Shown: positions 54,034-63,098, counted from the stretch's first letter. The stretch is DNA of 64,000 nucleotides from Jiella pelagia (GCF_026898155.1 NZ_CP114029.1:3762001-3826000), one strand, 5' to 3'. Notes: generated by a model from the sequence alone, not told the origin. Program-made: numbers and translations.

Positions 54034-54981
54034 TTACCGCCGCTGCGCCATCTCGGCGAGAATGACGTCGCCGATGCGCCGCGTCTCGTCGGGCGGGGCA
54101 TAGTCGTAGTCATAGATCCGCCCCTCGAACGGCCGGGTGAGACCGAGGGTCTCGCTGAGGTCCCGATGAAACCATTCGAACTCGTCGAGCTTGTCGCCCG
54201 GCGTCTTTTCGAGTTCGACGATGAAGGTCGGCCGGCCGCTGGTCAGCACCTCGCAGGGCATCGTCACCGAATCCTTCGTCACCAGAAAGGCGTCCGCGGC
54301 GGCCACGAAGTCGAGATAGGGATTGTCGCCGGTCCGGTCCCAGACGACGATCTGCTTGCTCCTTGCGCCGAGCAGCCAATCGACGAGCGCCGGCGGGGTG
54401 CGCCGGGAGGGCGAGGCGAGCACGGTGCGGCCTTCCTTGGCGAAGGTTTCGATCGTCGCGGCCAGCCTGGTGAGGGTCGCATCGTCGTAGCGATAGGCCT
54501 TGGTCGGGCCGCCGATGAGGACGGTCACGACCTGACCGCCGGAGGGTACCCAGCGCGCCCGTGCGGCGGACCGGAAGGCGGAGAGCAACTCGGCCGTGAT
54601 CTGATGGGGCGCACCGAGCATCTCGCGCGTGTTCGCCGGTGGGGCCTCGATGGAGCGCAGATCGTGGCGCCCGGCAAACACCAGGTCGAATGCGTCGTTC
54701 AGGCCGTCGTCGACCGGCTGGAGATGAACCGTGAAGGGGCGCTTGCGGCAGGCGGCGGCGATCGCCGCAACATGGCGGGTCGCGAAGCTGCCGCAGGAGA
54801 CGAGGAGTTCGGGTTCAGGCTTGCCGATGCGTCGCCAGTAGGGCGAGAGCGGCCCTTTCGCCCATTTCGGCAGGCGCTTCTTCACCAGGACCCGGTGCGG
54901 CTCGGGATCGAACTGCCGGGCGATCCCGAGGCTCTGGGTGAGCGTTCCGGCCTTCGGATCGCAGATCGTCCAGGCGCGCAT
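54034..54981 (-). CDS. ELM1/GtrOC1-family protein (copy a)
   Basis: A 315-residue protein of the family named after plant mitochondrial fission factor ELM1 (PF06258), which has a GT-B glycosyltransferase-like look. It begins WTICDPKAGTLTQSLGIARQ; conserved blocks are VTVLIGGPTKAYRYDDATL, ASPSRRTPPALVDWLL and AADAFLVTKDSVTMPCE. Closely related in plan to the protein at 57105-58094. Bacterial function is unproven; the kdsB and glycosyltransferase neighbours point to a surface glycan. Last gene of the leftward glycan operon; tuf converges on it. Confidence 0.85.
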   Translation of the reverse strand: MRAWTICDPKAGTLTQSLGIARQFDPEPHRVLVKKRLPKWAKGPLSPYWRRIGKPEPELLVSCGSFATRHVAAIAAACRKRPFTVHLQPVDDGLNDAFDLVFAGRHDLRSIEAPPANTREMLGAPHQITAELLSAFRSAARARWVPSGGQVVTVLIGGPTKAYRYDDATLTRLAATIETFAKEGRTVLASPSRRTPPALVDWLLGARSKQIVVWDRTGDNPYLDFVAAADAFLVTKDSVTMPCEVLTSGRPTFIVELEKTPGDKLDEFEWFHRDLSETLGLTRPFEGRIYDYDYAPPDETRRIGDVILAEMAQRR

Positions 54982-55045
54982 TGCAGTCGTCTCCCTCGAA
55001 GAATGGGGGCTAAGCCAGGAGCCTTCACATCGGCCGTGCTCCCGC

Positions 55046-55732
55046 TCACGGCCGGTAGAGCGGAACGCCCGTAGTCTGGCCGAGTGCGGCTTCCGTCGTC
55101 ACCACCTGTGGCGTGACCTTGGCAATTTCCCGCAGGGCGGCCAGATCCTCCGGCTGATGCCGGCGGTTGCGGATCGACGGATCGTATTCGTAGCCGTCGG
55201 CTTCCAGCGATACGCCTGCGACGATGATCTTCGGCACGCCGACGGCAACCGCGTAGCAGATCATCGCAACGCCGTTGGAGGGCCGCTCGTCCCGCCCGCC
55301 CGAGGCGAAGAGCGAGCCGGCGACACGAAGAATGAACTGATCCCGCTCGGCATGGGTGATGACGGATTCGCCAAACCCTGCCCGTCCGAAGTGACGGTAA
55401 AGCCGCGTCAGCCGCGACAGTCGCCGGCGCATCCTGAGGACGTCTCGGATCTCGAGACCCTCGATGTCCTTTGCCGTGGTCTTGTGGAGTAGCAGCGTGA
55501 GATCTGCCGGCGGCAGGCCGTTCCGCTTGGCGGAATGGCCCGAATATTTGACGTGGACATGGGCGACACTGGTCGGCAGCGGATCGGGGATTGTCGGCTT
55601 CGGTGCAGCCCCGAGGATAAGCCATGGCCGATCCAGCAGGCCGCGCCGTTTCAGCCATGCACGCTGAAGCTCGACCACTGCAGCGAAGTCGTCCGTTTCC
55701 GCTGTCACGTCTCTCGCAGACGTCTCGTTCAA
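55046..55732 (-). CDS. Glycosyltransferase-like protein (copy a), family not named
   Basis: A 228-residue protein with GLLDRPWLILGAAPKPTIP near residue 35 and NGVAMICYAVAVGVPKIIVAGVSL near residue 165, a nucleotide-sugar-binding layout similar to GT29-like/DUF115-like enzymes (my reading, not a firm family call). The protein at 58091-58753 shares both blocks and its genomic position beside an ELM1 gene. The TTG at 55732 overlaps the kdsB stop; an internal GTG at 55708 is an alternative start. No signal peptide. Confidence 0.6.
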   Translation of the reverse strand: MNETSARDVTAETDDFAAVVELQRAWLKRRGLLDRPWLILGAAPKPTIPDPLPTSVAHVHVKYSGHSAKRNGLPPADLTLLLHKTTAKDIEGLEIRDVLRMRRRLSRLTRLYRHFGRAGFGESVITHAERDQFILRVAGSLFASGGRDERPSNGVAMICYAVAVGVPKIIVAGVSLEADGYEYDPSIRNRRHQPEDLAALREIAKVTPQVVTTEAALGQTTGVPLYRP

Positions 55733-56475
55733 ACCGCCGCCTTCATCATCGCACGCACCCGTTCCAGGTCGCTGATCGTGTCGACCGGAATGGCGCCGTC
55801 GCTGGGCGTTGCGACCATCAGCACGTCGGCCCCGTGTTCGAGAAAGCGGAACATTTCGACGCCCTCCGCCTGCTCGATCGGGCCGGGACGATGGGTGGCG
55901 AAATGCTTGAGGCCATCGCGGCGAAAGGCATAGAGGCCAAGCTGGCGCTGGAACTCGACCTTGGCGCCCTTCGGGAAGGGAATCGGCATACGGGAATAGG
56001 CGAGTGCCCTGCCATCGATGCGCATGATCACCTTGACGACGTTCGTATCGATGACGTCGGATGCGGAATCGAAGGCGGCATAGCCGTTGGTGACGAGGAT
56101 GTCCTTGTTGGAATCCGCAAGGGCCTTGGCGACGCGGTCGATCGCTTCGGGATCGATCATCGGCTCGTCGCCCTGAACGTTGACGAAAATCTCGCCCTCC
56201 AGCCGGTCGGCGCATTCGGCGACGCGGTCGGTCCCCGAGACATGGTCGCTCCGGGTCATCATGACGTTGAGGCCGAGCACGTCGCAGCTCTTGCGGATGC
56301 GGTCGTCATCGGTGGCGATTACCGCGTCGTCGATGGAACTCGCCTTCAGCGCTTGGTGATAGACGTGCCAGAGCATGGGCTTGCCGTGAATGTCGGCAAG
56401 CGGCTTGCCGGGAAAGCGGACCGCGCCGTAACGGCAGGGGATAACGGCGATCGTGCGAGGGTTCGGCATAGGCAT
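55729..56475 (-). CDS. kdsB: 3-deoxy-manno-octulosonate cytidylyltransferase (CMP-Kdo synthetase)
   Basis: A 248-residue enzyme activating Kdo (or a related ulosonic acid) as CMP-sugar. N-terminus IAVIPCRYGAVRFPGKPLADI holds the CTP site; MLWHVYHQAL, IFVNVQGDEPMIDP and LGLYAFRRDGLKHFA are classic KdsB blocks. It sits between two ELM1/glycosyltransferase modules and after a HAD phosphatase, so it may serve a capsule-type or Kdo-like polymer rather than only lipid A. The start ATG 56475 nearly abuts the HAD stop. Confidence 0.92.
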   Translation of the reverse strand: MPMPNPRTIAVIPCRYGAVRFPGKPLADIHGKPMLWHVYHQALKASSIDDAVIATDDDRIRKSCDVLGLNVMMTRSDHVSGTDRVAECADRLEGEIFVNVQGDEPMIDPEAIDRVAKALADSNKDILVTNGYAAFDSASDVIDTNVVKVIMRIDGRALAYSRMPIPFPKGAKVEFQRQLGLYAFRRDGLKHFATHRPGPIEQAEGVEMFRFLEHGADVLMVATPSDGAIPVDTISDLERVRAMMKAAV

Positions 56476-57108
56476 TCATCCAAACAGCTGGGTTGCGAGG
56501 ATGGCGGGGGAGGCGGCCGAGAGGCTGTAATGGTCCGGCCGCTCGCCGTAGCCCCACTCGGCATGGGCGTAATCCACTCCGGCGCGGCGCGCCGCCTCCG
56601 CATCGGACTCCATGTCGCCGACGAAGATCGTTTCGGCAGGGTCGATGTTGCACATCGCCATGGCGTAGAGAAGATGGTCCGGTGCCGGCTTGCCGCGCAT
56701 GCGTTCTTCCGGCGTCATGACGATCATGAAGTGGACGTCCAGCCGGTCGAGCACGAGCTGGGTGCGAGCGCTGTCCTTGGACGTGACGATGCCGAGCTTG
56801 ACCCCAGAAGCTGCCGCGGCCGCCAGCATCGGCTCGACGCCGTCGAAGAGCGGCGTCTCCCCGAGTAGGAGGCTGGAGGTGCGTCGAAAGGTGGCCTCGA
56901 TCCGGCGACCGTCATGAGCGAGGCCGAGCCGCGCCATGATGTCCTGGAAGGGCCGCCCGATCTCGGCGAAATAGGCGCTGAACGGCACGGTGACGCCGGT
57001 GTCCCGCATGACGGCTGTCCACGCCGCCTCCATGTTCGACCGTGAATCGACGATCACCCCGTCGAGGTCGAAGAGAACGAGGCTCTTGCGGCGCCGGATG
57101 AGGCTCAT
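56476..57108 (-). CDS. HAD-superfamily phosphatase (phosphoglycolate phosphatase-like)
   Basis: A 210-residue HAD hydrolase: nucleophile block VLFDLDGVIVDS, motif II GIVTSKDS, motif III Lys in MRGKPAPDHLL and motif IV FVGDMESDAEAARRAG. The cap domain is of the helical (subclass I) type, unlike KdsC, so if it makes Kdo from Kdo-8-phosphate it would be a non-orthologous replacement. Coupled to kdsB downstream and overlapping ELM1 copy b upstream. Two natural GAGGCTC sites at its 5' end (57079, 57100) are in frame. Confidence 0.88.
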   Translation of the reverse strand: MSLIRRRKSLVLFDLDGVIVDSRSNMEAAWTAVMRDTGVTVPFSAYFAEIGRPFQDIMARLGLAHDGRRIEATFRRTSSLLLGETPLFDGVEPMLAAAAASGVKLGIVTSKDSARTQLVLDRLDVHFMIVMTPEERMRGKPAPDHLLYAMAMCNIDPAETIFVGDMESDAEAARRAGVDYAHAEWGYGERPDHYSLSAASPAILATQLFG

Positions 57109-58094
57109 CGGCCGGTTCCTTGATTACGCTGGACGAGGCCGGCCGTCACTATCGCCGCGATCCGCCGGGCCTCTTCGGGTGACGTGTAGTCGTAGGGCGC
57201 GAGCGAGCCAGCGAAGCGACGAGTCAGGCCGAGCGTCTCGGACATGTCTGCGTGGAACCGCTCGAACTTGTCGAGATGGTCGTTTGGCGGCCGGTGGGCG
57301 AGATCGAAGCTGTAGACCGGACGGCCCGTCGCCAGCGCCTCGCATGTCATGGTCACCGAATCCTTTGTGACGATCAGAGCGTCGGCCGCGGCCAGATAGT
57401 CGCGGAACGGGTTCTCGCCCTGACGGTCCCATATGACGATGCGTGTCTCACCGAGCCTGGAGAGACGCTCCTGGAGTTCTGGCGGCGAACGGCGCGACGT
57501 CGATACCAGCACCGTCCAATCTTTCGCGGCAAGGCCGCGGATCGTCTCAACCAGCCGGTCGATCGTCGCCTTGTCGTAGAGATAGGCCTTGTTCGGGCCG
57601 CCGACGAGAACCGTCGCGACCGTTCGGCCGGCAGAAGCATAGCGCTCCCGCGCCGCCTCGCGCCGCTCCGCCAACTCTTCGGGGTCGACGCGGTGGGAAA
57701 CGCCGATCACCGGATGGAGATGCGGCTTCTTCTCACGCTCCGGCGTCCAGTCGTGGCGCGAGACGAAGGCGAGGTCGTAGCGGTCCTCATAGGCCGGCTG
57801 CGGCCCCGCAAGATGGACCGTCAACGGCCGACTGCGGCAGAGACCGGCGATCAGCATCGTGTGGCTGAGCGCCTTGCCGCCGCAGGAAACGATCGCGTCC
57901 GGCTGGCGCCGGGCGAGGAGGTCGCGAAAGTGCGACAGCGTCGGCTTGAACCATCGGAACTCCTTGCGCACGGTGATGACGTGCGGCGCGGGGTCGATGA
58001 AGCGGGCGACGCCGAGGCACTGGGTCAGCGTACCGGCCTTGGTCTCGCTGACCGTCCAGACGTGAAATTTGGGGTCATGCGATGCCGGGGTCAT
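57105..58094 (-). CDS. ELM1/GtrOC1-family protein (copy b)
   Basis: A 329-residue relative of the 54034-54981 protein: VWTVSETKAGTLTQCLGVARF, ATVLVGGPNKAYLYDKATI, VSTSRRSPPELQERL and AADALIVTKDSVTMTCE. ATG 58094 overlaps the preceding stop (ATGA); a GTG at 58106 would add four residues. Its place in the same string as its paralogue suggests duplication of an ELM1 plus glycosyltransferase unit with different acceptors or donors. Confidence 0.85.
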   Translation of the reverse strand: MTPASHDPKFHVWTVSETKAGTLTQCLGVARFIDPAPHVITVRKEFRWFKPTLSHFRDLLARRQPDAIVSCGGKALSHTMLIAGLCRSRPLTVHLAGPQPAYEDRYDLAFVSRHDWTPEREKKPHLHPVIGVSHRVDPEELAERREAARERYASAGRTVATVLVGGPNKAYLYDKATIDRLVETIRGLAAKDWTVLVSTSRRSPPELQERLSRLGETRIVIWDRQGENPFRDYLAAADALIVTKDSVTMTCEALATGRPVYSFDLAHRPPNDHLDKFERFHADMSETLGLTRRFAGSLAPYDYTSPEEARRIAAIVTAGLVQRNQGTGR

Positions 58095-58753
58095 GGGGTG
58101 TTCCACAGGCGGATGCCCGATTCGGCCGCCAGGTCTGGCTCGCTCGTGGCGAGCCGCGGGTCCCTGGCGAGTGCGGTAAGGACGGCCCGGTCCTCGTCCA
58201 CCTGCCGGCGGCGGCGGCCGAGTTCGTCATAGGAATGGCCGACCTTGGACAGCGAGATGCCGGCCAGCACGATCTCCGGCACGCCCAGCAGAAGGCCGTA
58301 GCAGGCCATGGCGACGCCGTTGGTGACCTTGCCGAGGTCGCCGAAGCCTTCCAGCGGCACGCCGCTTACCTGAAGCACCATACGCTCGCGATCACGCCGG
58401 CGCAGCGGGCGGACCTTGCCGATGTGGTCGTAGGGCTTGCCGAGAAGCAGCAGCGGCAGCACCGGGCCCGGCACCGTATGGATCCACAGAAGCAGCCTCG
58501 TATCGATGTGGCGATGCTCTTCCCAGGACTTCTTCTTCGCGCGGACTGTGAGGTCCGCCCGCCCGTAGCCCATCGCCTGGGCGGTGCGGCCGGCATTGTT
58601 GATGTCGATTCGCGCATGGCTTTCGAAGATCTTCCCGGGGATCGTCGGGTGGGGGGCCGAGCCGAGGATCAGCCACGGCCTTTCCAGGAGGCCGAGAGGC
58701 TGCAGCCATTTCCGATGGGTGGCGGTGAACTGGAAAAGATCGGGATCGGACAT
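58091..58753 (-). CDS. Glycosyltransferase-like protein (copy b)
   Basis: A 220-residue paralogue of the 55046-55732 protein: GLLERPWLILGSAPHPTIPG near residue 22 and NGVAMACYGLLLGVPEIVLAG near residue 150. It also has RIDINNAGRTAQAMGYGRAD, reminiscent of the donor-site region of sialyltransferase-like folds. Function inferred from the glycan context only. First gene of the six-gene string ending at 54034. Confidence 0.6.
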   Translation of the reverse strand: MSDPDLFQFTATHRKWLQPLGLLERPWLILGSAPHPTIPGKIFESHARIDINNAGRTAQAMGYGRADLTVRAKKKSWEEHRHIDTRLLLWIHTVPGPVLPLLLLGKPYDHIGKVRPLRRRDRERMVLQVSGVPLEGFGDLGKVTNGVAMACYGLLLGVPEIVLAGISLSKVGHSYDELGRRRRQVDEDRAVLTALARDPRLATSEPDLAAESGIRLWNTP

Positions 58754-58771
58754 CGTGACGGGGGAAGGCGC

Positions 58772-59668
58772 CTAGCTGTTTTGGAAGGCGCCGTTTACCG
58801 CACCCTTGGCGCGGGTGAAAGCTTCGGAGTTCTTGCGCTGCCAGCTCTTAGCCGTCCAGATCACCGAATCCTCGGCAAATTCGTGATCGGCAAAGGCGAG
58901 CGGCATCTGTACAGCGGTGATTTCACCCCTGGCCTCCATCGCCTCGACGGTCCGCACGATGGTGATTTGATCGACATGATAGCGCGGACGCATCGAAAAA
59001 ATCGCGGCGATAGCCCGGCCGAGTCGTCCAGCAAAGCGCATGCCCGCTTCCGTCGGCCGAATGGCGAGGGCGCTGGCGAGGACGCGGCGCACCGATTTTT
59101 CCCCCGGCCGTTTGATCAGGCGAATGTCTTCGTCTTTCGAGATCACCTCGAGAGCTTGACTGATCGGCCGTCGGGCAATGCCGTCAATGTCGAGGCAAAG
59201 GACGGTCGATCGCGTGGCCTCGATGATCATTGGAGCGAGCAGGAAGCGCACGGCCGCGTAGTAGATCGTCGGATAGGCTGGCTGGAGCGCTGTCTTGCCG
59301 TCGTCCCACGTCCAGGTGAGATCGACATTCGCCAGTGACGAGGCCATCGCCTCGACATCGGCCAGCGCCTTTTCCGAGGGCTCGCAGAGATGCAGATGAA
59401 AACGCTCCGGCGCACCGAGCGCTTCGATGGAGCGCAGGAAGGTGCGGGCGAACTCCCAGTAATAGAGTTCGTTGCAGGCCGCGAGCAGCACGGGCCCGCC
59501 TTTGCCGGATGGCACGGTTCCATGGATGCTTCGTCGCACCACGTCGAAGTGTCGCCCCTGCGCAGCATCATCGCGCATGCTACGCGCGACGGCGCGGTCG
59601 ATCCGCCAGCGCATCAGCAGCGAATGGCGCTTTTTCTCGATCACGACAGGACGGGGACTATCCATCAT
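58772..59668 (-). CDS. Putative glycosyltransferase (298 aa)
   Basis: A protein of about 298 residues starting MMDSPRPVVIEKKRHSLL; CGGAGCCG lies before the tandem ATGs at 59668/59665. GPVLLAACNELYYWEFARTFLRSI, TVLCLDIDGIARRPISQ (a DxD-type metal/nucleotide motif) and YHVDQITIVRTVEA fit a GT-A family such as GT8. It lies 18 bases upstream of copy b of the glycosyltransferase-like gene, so it probably starts the operon. No signal peptide; one moderately hydrophobic segment around RFLLAPMII. Confidence 0.65.
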   Translation of the reverse strand: MMDSPRPVVIEKKRHSLLMRWRIDRAVARSMRDDAAQGRHFDVVRRSIHGTVPSGKGGPVLLAACNELYYWEFARTFLRSIEALGAPERFHLHLCEPSEKALADVEAMASSLANVDLTWTWDDGKTALQPAYPTIYYAAVRFLLAPMIIEATRSTVLCLDIDGIARRPISQALEVISKDEDIRLIKRPGEKSVRRVLASALAIRPTEAGMRFAGRLGRAIAAIFSMRPRYHVDQITIVRTVEAMEARGEITAVQMPLAFADHEFAEDSVIWTAKSWQRKNSEAFTRAKGAVNGAFQNS

Positions 59669-59977
59669 CGGCTCCGCTGAGGCATCCCATTGATCGCGCC
59701 CGATACCTGCTCCCGGCCTGAAACGCCAGCCTTCAATTGATGTCCCCTCGGCTTCGTGCTGGCGACCGGACAGGGCAGCTTGCGAAAGGTGGGTGCCGCG
59801 CTCGCTCCTGGTGCCAGTTTGATCCTGCGCAAGGACGTCGCGCGGATCGCCATGGAAACCATTCGTCACGCGCTGCCGCCGTCGTGCCATCCTTCGAAGC
59901 GCACGAGTCGCTAAGGTCGGCTTCAAGTGGCGCACGCTTCTTGCTACAGCAGGCGCAAACGGAAAGGGAAAGCCTCA
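59669..59977. other. Divergent intergenic region (309 bp) between glycosyltransferase genes
   Basis: No gene is supported. It must hold the promoters for the leftward six- to seven-gene glycan string and the rightward glycosyltransferase at 59978, but I see no convincing -35/-10 pair or palindrome. Confidence 0.5.
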
Positions 59978-60667
59978 ATGTCCATCGATATCGCCCGGGT
60001 CTTCGTGGGTTTCGACACCAAGGAAGTCATCGCCTATCACGTCCTTGCCCAGAGCATCCTCGAAAACTCTTCGATGCCGGTGGAGTTTTCTCCAATCGTT
60101 CTAAAGAACCTCGAGGGTATCTTCACCCGCGAACGCAATAACCTGCAATCCACCGAGTTTTCTTTCTCGCGCTTCCTGGTGCCGGCGCTCTCGAACTTCG
60201 AGGGCTGGAGCCTGTTCATGGACTGCGACATGATGCTTCGCGCCGACATCGCCGAACTGTGGAAGCTGCGGGACGATCGCTACGCGGCGATGTGCGTCAA
60301 GCACGACTACGTGCCGAAGATCGAGACCAAGTTCCTCGGCCAGACCCAGACGAAGTACGAAAAGAAGAACTGGTCGAGCGTCATCCTGTTCAATAACGCC
60401 AAGTGCCGGGCGCTGACGCCGGACTACGTCAACTCGGCGACCGGCCTGCAGCTGCACCAGTTCAAGTGGCTGGAGAACGACGACCTGATCGGTGAATTGC
60501 CGCGCGAATGGAACTGGCTGGTCAACGAATACGAGTACAATCCGGACGCCAAGAACGTCCATTTCACCGATGGCGGCCCGTATTTCGAGGAATACAAGGA
60601 CTGCGACTACGCCGAGGAGTGGTTCGCTGCGCAGGAGCGTACGCTCTTCGTTCAGCAGCGGGCGTAA
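59978..60667 (+). CDS. Putative GT-A glycosyltransferase (229 aa)
   Basis: A 229-residue protein: IARVFVGFDTKEVIAYHVLAQSI, FSRFLVPALSNFEGWSLFMDCDMMLRAD with a DxD motif (DCD near residue 87), and NWLVNEYEYNPDAKNVHFTDGGP. This resembles GT8-like enzymes often annotated simply as glycosyltransferase. ATG 59978 follows AAAGGGAAAGCC; a longer reading from 59927 is basic and unconvincing. Diverges from the leftward glycan operon. Confidence 0.75.
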   Translation: MSIDIARVFVGFDTKEVIAYHVLAQSILENSSMPVEFSPIVLKNLEGIFTRERNNLQSTEFSFSRFLVPALSNFEGWSLFMDCDMMLRADIAELWKLRDDRYAAMCVKHDYVPKIETKFLGQTQTKYEKKNWSSVILFNNAKCRALTPDYVNSATGLQLHQFKWLENDDLIGELPREWNWLVNEYEYNPDAKNVHFTDGGPYFEEYKDCDYAEEWFAAQERTLFVQQRA

Positions 60668-60757
60668 GGCGCCGGGAAGGCCGCTTTCCTCGCTAGGCGA
60701 TGACGACAGGTTTCGGCGGCTGCGCGATTGGCGCGGCCGGTCGGCTTTGGGTGAAGA

Positions 60758-61591
60758 ATGACTGATCTGCCGAACGATCCGGATGGCTGGGCCGCGTTCT
60801 TTTCGCGGTTCGACACGGTCGTCTTCATCGCCAACAGCGACGCGGCGGACGTGCCGGCGCTTCGTACCCGCCATGGGGCGGGTGCCCTCTTCGTCTTCTT
60901 CAACAAGGTCTACAAGGTTCTCTCGGCGCCCTTTAACGGGGACAGTCTGCTCGTCGCCCGCTCTTCGATCGCCGGGGCCAACATCGTCCACCGCCGCGAG
61001 GTCGAGACGGTGTGCGGTTTCTTCCGGGAGCCGGGCTTTCACGGCATTCTCAACCTCAAGGCCCGCCCGTTCGAACGCCTCGGCGAAGCGCGGCAGTTCG
61101 GGGGCCGGAGGGTGGGACACATCGATCTCTGCAGGGACTTCGACGGCTTCTACCCCACCGACTACGCGCCGACGACCGGCTTTGCCCTGGCCGTCTGGCT
61201 GTCGGAGGCTTGTCCAGACTGCAGGATCGTCCTTGCCGGCTTTTCCGCCGAGCGATCGCAGCGCTGGAAGCTCTTCCACGATCACGATTGGACCTTCGAG
61301 CAGGTCGTGCTTCGCCTGATGGCGCGCTCCGGCCGCATCGAGATGATCGGCGGCAGGGCGACGACGTCGCTCGATCTGATTGCGGAGCGGTTTCCGGACA
61401 TCGATCCGCGAGAGGTGGCGCTGGTGGCGACGGAGGTTCTGGCGGCCCGGCAGGAGGGAACGAACCGCGCCGTCGACCGGCTCTATTCGATCGTCAAACC
61501 GCTGACGGGCCTCGACGGCATCTTGCGGCGGCTGAAGCCGAAGACGCGCAAACAGAAACTGGCCGAGGCCGGCAAATCGCGTTCCGATTGA
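60758..61591 (+). CDS. GT29-like glycosyltransferase, tentative
   Basis: A 277-residue protein: DTVVFIANSDAADVPALRTR, ALFVFFNKVYKVL, then YAPTTGFALAVWLSEA, CRIVLAGFSAERSQRW and FHDHDWTFEQVVLRLM. The order TTG..., GF..., H...E resembles the L/S/III/VS motifs of sialyltransferase-type (GT29) folds, which use CMP-activated ulosonic acids. That would match kdsB in the cluster. I hold this loosely. The C-terminal 50 residues are basic (LKPKTRKQKLAEAGKS). ATG 60758 is 90 bases after the previous gene. Confidence 0.5.
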   Translation: MTDLPNDPDGWAAFFSRFDTVVFIANSDAADVPALRTRHGAGALFVFFNKVYKVLSAPFNGDSLLVARSSIAGANIVHRREVETVCGFFREPGFHGILNLKARPFERLGEARQFGGRRVGHIDLCRDFDGFYPTDYAPTTGFALAVWLSEACPDCRIVLAGFSAERSQRWKLFHDHDWTFEQVVLRLMARSGRIEMIGGRATTSLDLIAERFPDIDPREVALVATEVLAARQEGTNRAVDRLYSIVKPLTGLDGILRRLKPKTRKQKLAEAGKSRSD

Positions 61592-61772
61592 CGGGCTCTT
61601 CCGCGCGGCGTTCTTATGACCGCCGGCGGTATTCCAGTCACGCGAATGTCAGCCTCGCCGATGCCGCCGCGATCGTATCTGTTAGGTCTGGGTGCTGCGG
61701 GCCGGCGCCGGTCATCGCCCGCGCCAATGCCGGGGGACCGGATCGCAGCCGACCGGGCGGGGGGGCTGGAAT

Positions 61773-63098
61773 GTGGCCGTGACATCTCATTTCGCGGAGG
61801 CAGATGGTGGGCCGGGCCGGGGGCTTTCAACGGTCGAAGCAGCCTCGCCCGCCGATCCTCTCGGCTTCTTCGCAGCACTGCCAGTCGAAGCCGATTTCGC
61901 GCGGCTCGCCGATCCTTGCCTCTATCATTCGCTGCCGGCGGGCTGGGTGGTCGGACTTGCCGACATCGAGCGGTCGACGGATGCTGTCGCCGCCGGGCGT
62001 TACAAGGCGGTGAATACGGTGGCCGCTGCCGTCATCGCCGCCGTCGCCAACCAACTGTCCGGCCGCGACTTCCCCTTTGTCTTCGCCGGCGACGGGGCGA
62101 GCTTCGCGCTGCCGCCCGAACATGCCGCCGTCGGCAAAGCGGGGCTCGCGGCAGTGGCCGGGTGGGCGCGCGATGCCTTCGGCTTCAAGCTGCGTGCCGC
62201 GATCGTCCCCGTGGAGATGCTCCGTGCCGAGGGGCACGATGTGCGGATCGCCCGCTTCGCTGCCTCTCCAGACGTTTCCTACACGATGTTTTCCGGCGGC
62301 GGGCTGGCCTTTGCCGAGAGGCGGATGAAAGAGGGCGCGTTCTTTCTCGAAGCTGGTGTCGGCGAGGACGCCCGGCCGGACCTCACCGGTCTCTCCTGCC
62401 GCTTTTCGGCGATTCCGGCGCGACACGGGGTCATCCTGTCGCTGATCATGCTGCCGACTGGCACCGTCGCGACGGAGCGTTTCTCGGCGCTTGCAGCCGA
62501 GATCCTGTCGCTCGCCGCCAAGGCATCGGATGCCGGCCGCCCAGTGCCGGAGGAGGGGCCGGCGCAGACATGGCCTTCGGCCGGGCTGATGATCGAAGCC
62601 AGGACGGCAGCAGCCAGGACCGGCCGGCCACTCTGGCTCTCGGCGATCTCCGTCGGCATCCGCTCGTTTCTCGCCCATCTGTCCTTCGCCACCGGAACGA
62701 AGGTGGGTGAATTCGAGCCGGCACGCTATCGCGGCGAAATCGCCCGCAACACCGACTTCCGCAAATTCGACGACGGCCTGCGCCTGACGCTCGACTGCAG
62801 CCCCAGATTTGCCGACCGCATTGCCGAGACGCTGTCGCAGGCCGAGGCGGAAGGCATCGCCATGACCGGGCTGCATCGCCAGGATGCGGCGCTGATGACC
62901 TGCTTCGTGCCGGTGGCGAGCCGCAGTGACCACGTGCATTTCGTCGACGGGGCGATGGGCGGTTACGGCGCCGCCGCCCTCATGGCTTTTGGCAAGGCGT
63001 CCCCGAAGAGCGAGGCGAAACGACCCGCCCGGCGGTCAGGCGAAGCGGTCGGCCTTGGCGAAGGCCGATCTGAGGGCGACCGCGGCGAAGAGGGCTGA
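61773..63098 (+). CDS. DUF3095 family protein
   Basis: A 441-residue cytoplasmic protein matching DUF3095. Its N-terminal part carries cyclase-like elements: WVVGLADIERSTDAV (Asp-Ile pair), YKAVNTVAAAVIAAVAN and FVFAGDGASFALP (Gly-Asp), while the rest (RYRGEIARNTDFRKFDDGLR, SDHVHFVDG) is specific to the family. Function is unknown; a degenerate class III cyclase is a reasonable inference. GTG 61773 is my start choice, with GTG 61779 the alternative. The 3' end overlaps the convergent dsbB-like gene by 63 bases. Confidence 0.75.
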   Translation: MAVTSHFAEADGGPGRGLSTVEAASPADPLGFFAALPVEADFARLADPCLYHSLPAGWVVGLADIERSTDAVAAGRYKAVNTVAAAVIAAVANQLSGRDFPFVFAGDGASFALPPEHAAVGKAGLAAVAGWARDAFGFKLRAAIVPVEMLRAEGHDVRIARFAASPDVSYTMFSGGGLAFAERRMKEGAFFLEAGVGEDARPDLTGLSCRFSAIPARHGVILSLIMLPTGTVATERFSALAAEILSLAAKASDAGRPVPEEGPAQTWPSAGLMIEARTAAARTGRPLWLSAISVGIRSFLAHLSFATGTKVGEFEPARYRGEIARNTDFRKFDDGLRLTLDCSPRFADRIAETLSQAEAEGIAMTGLHRQDAALMTCFVPVASRSDHVHFVDGAMGGYGAAALMAFGKASPKSEAKRPARRSGEAVGLGEGRSEGDRGEEG

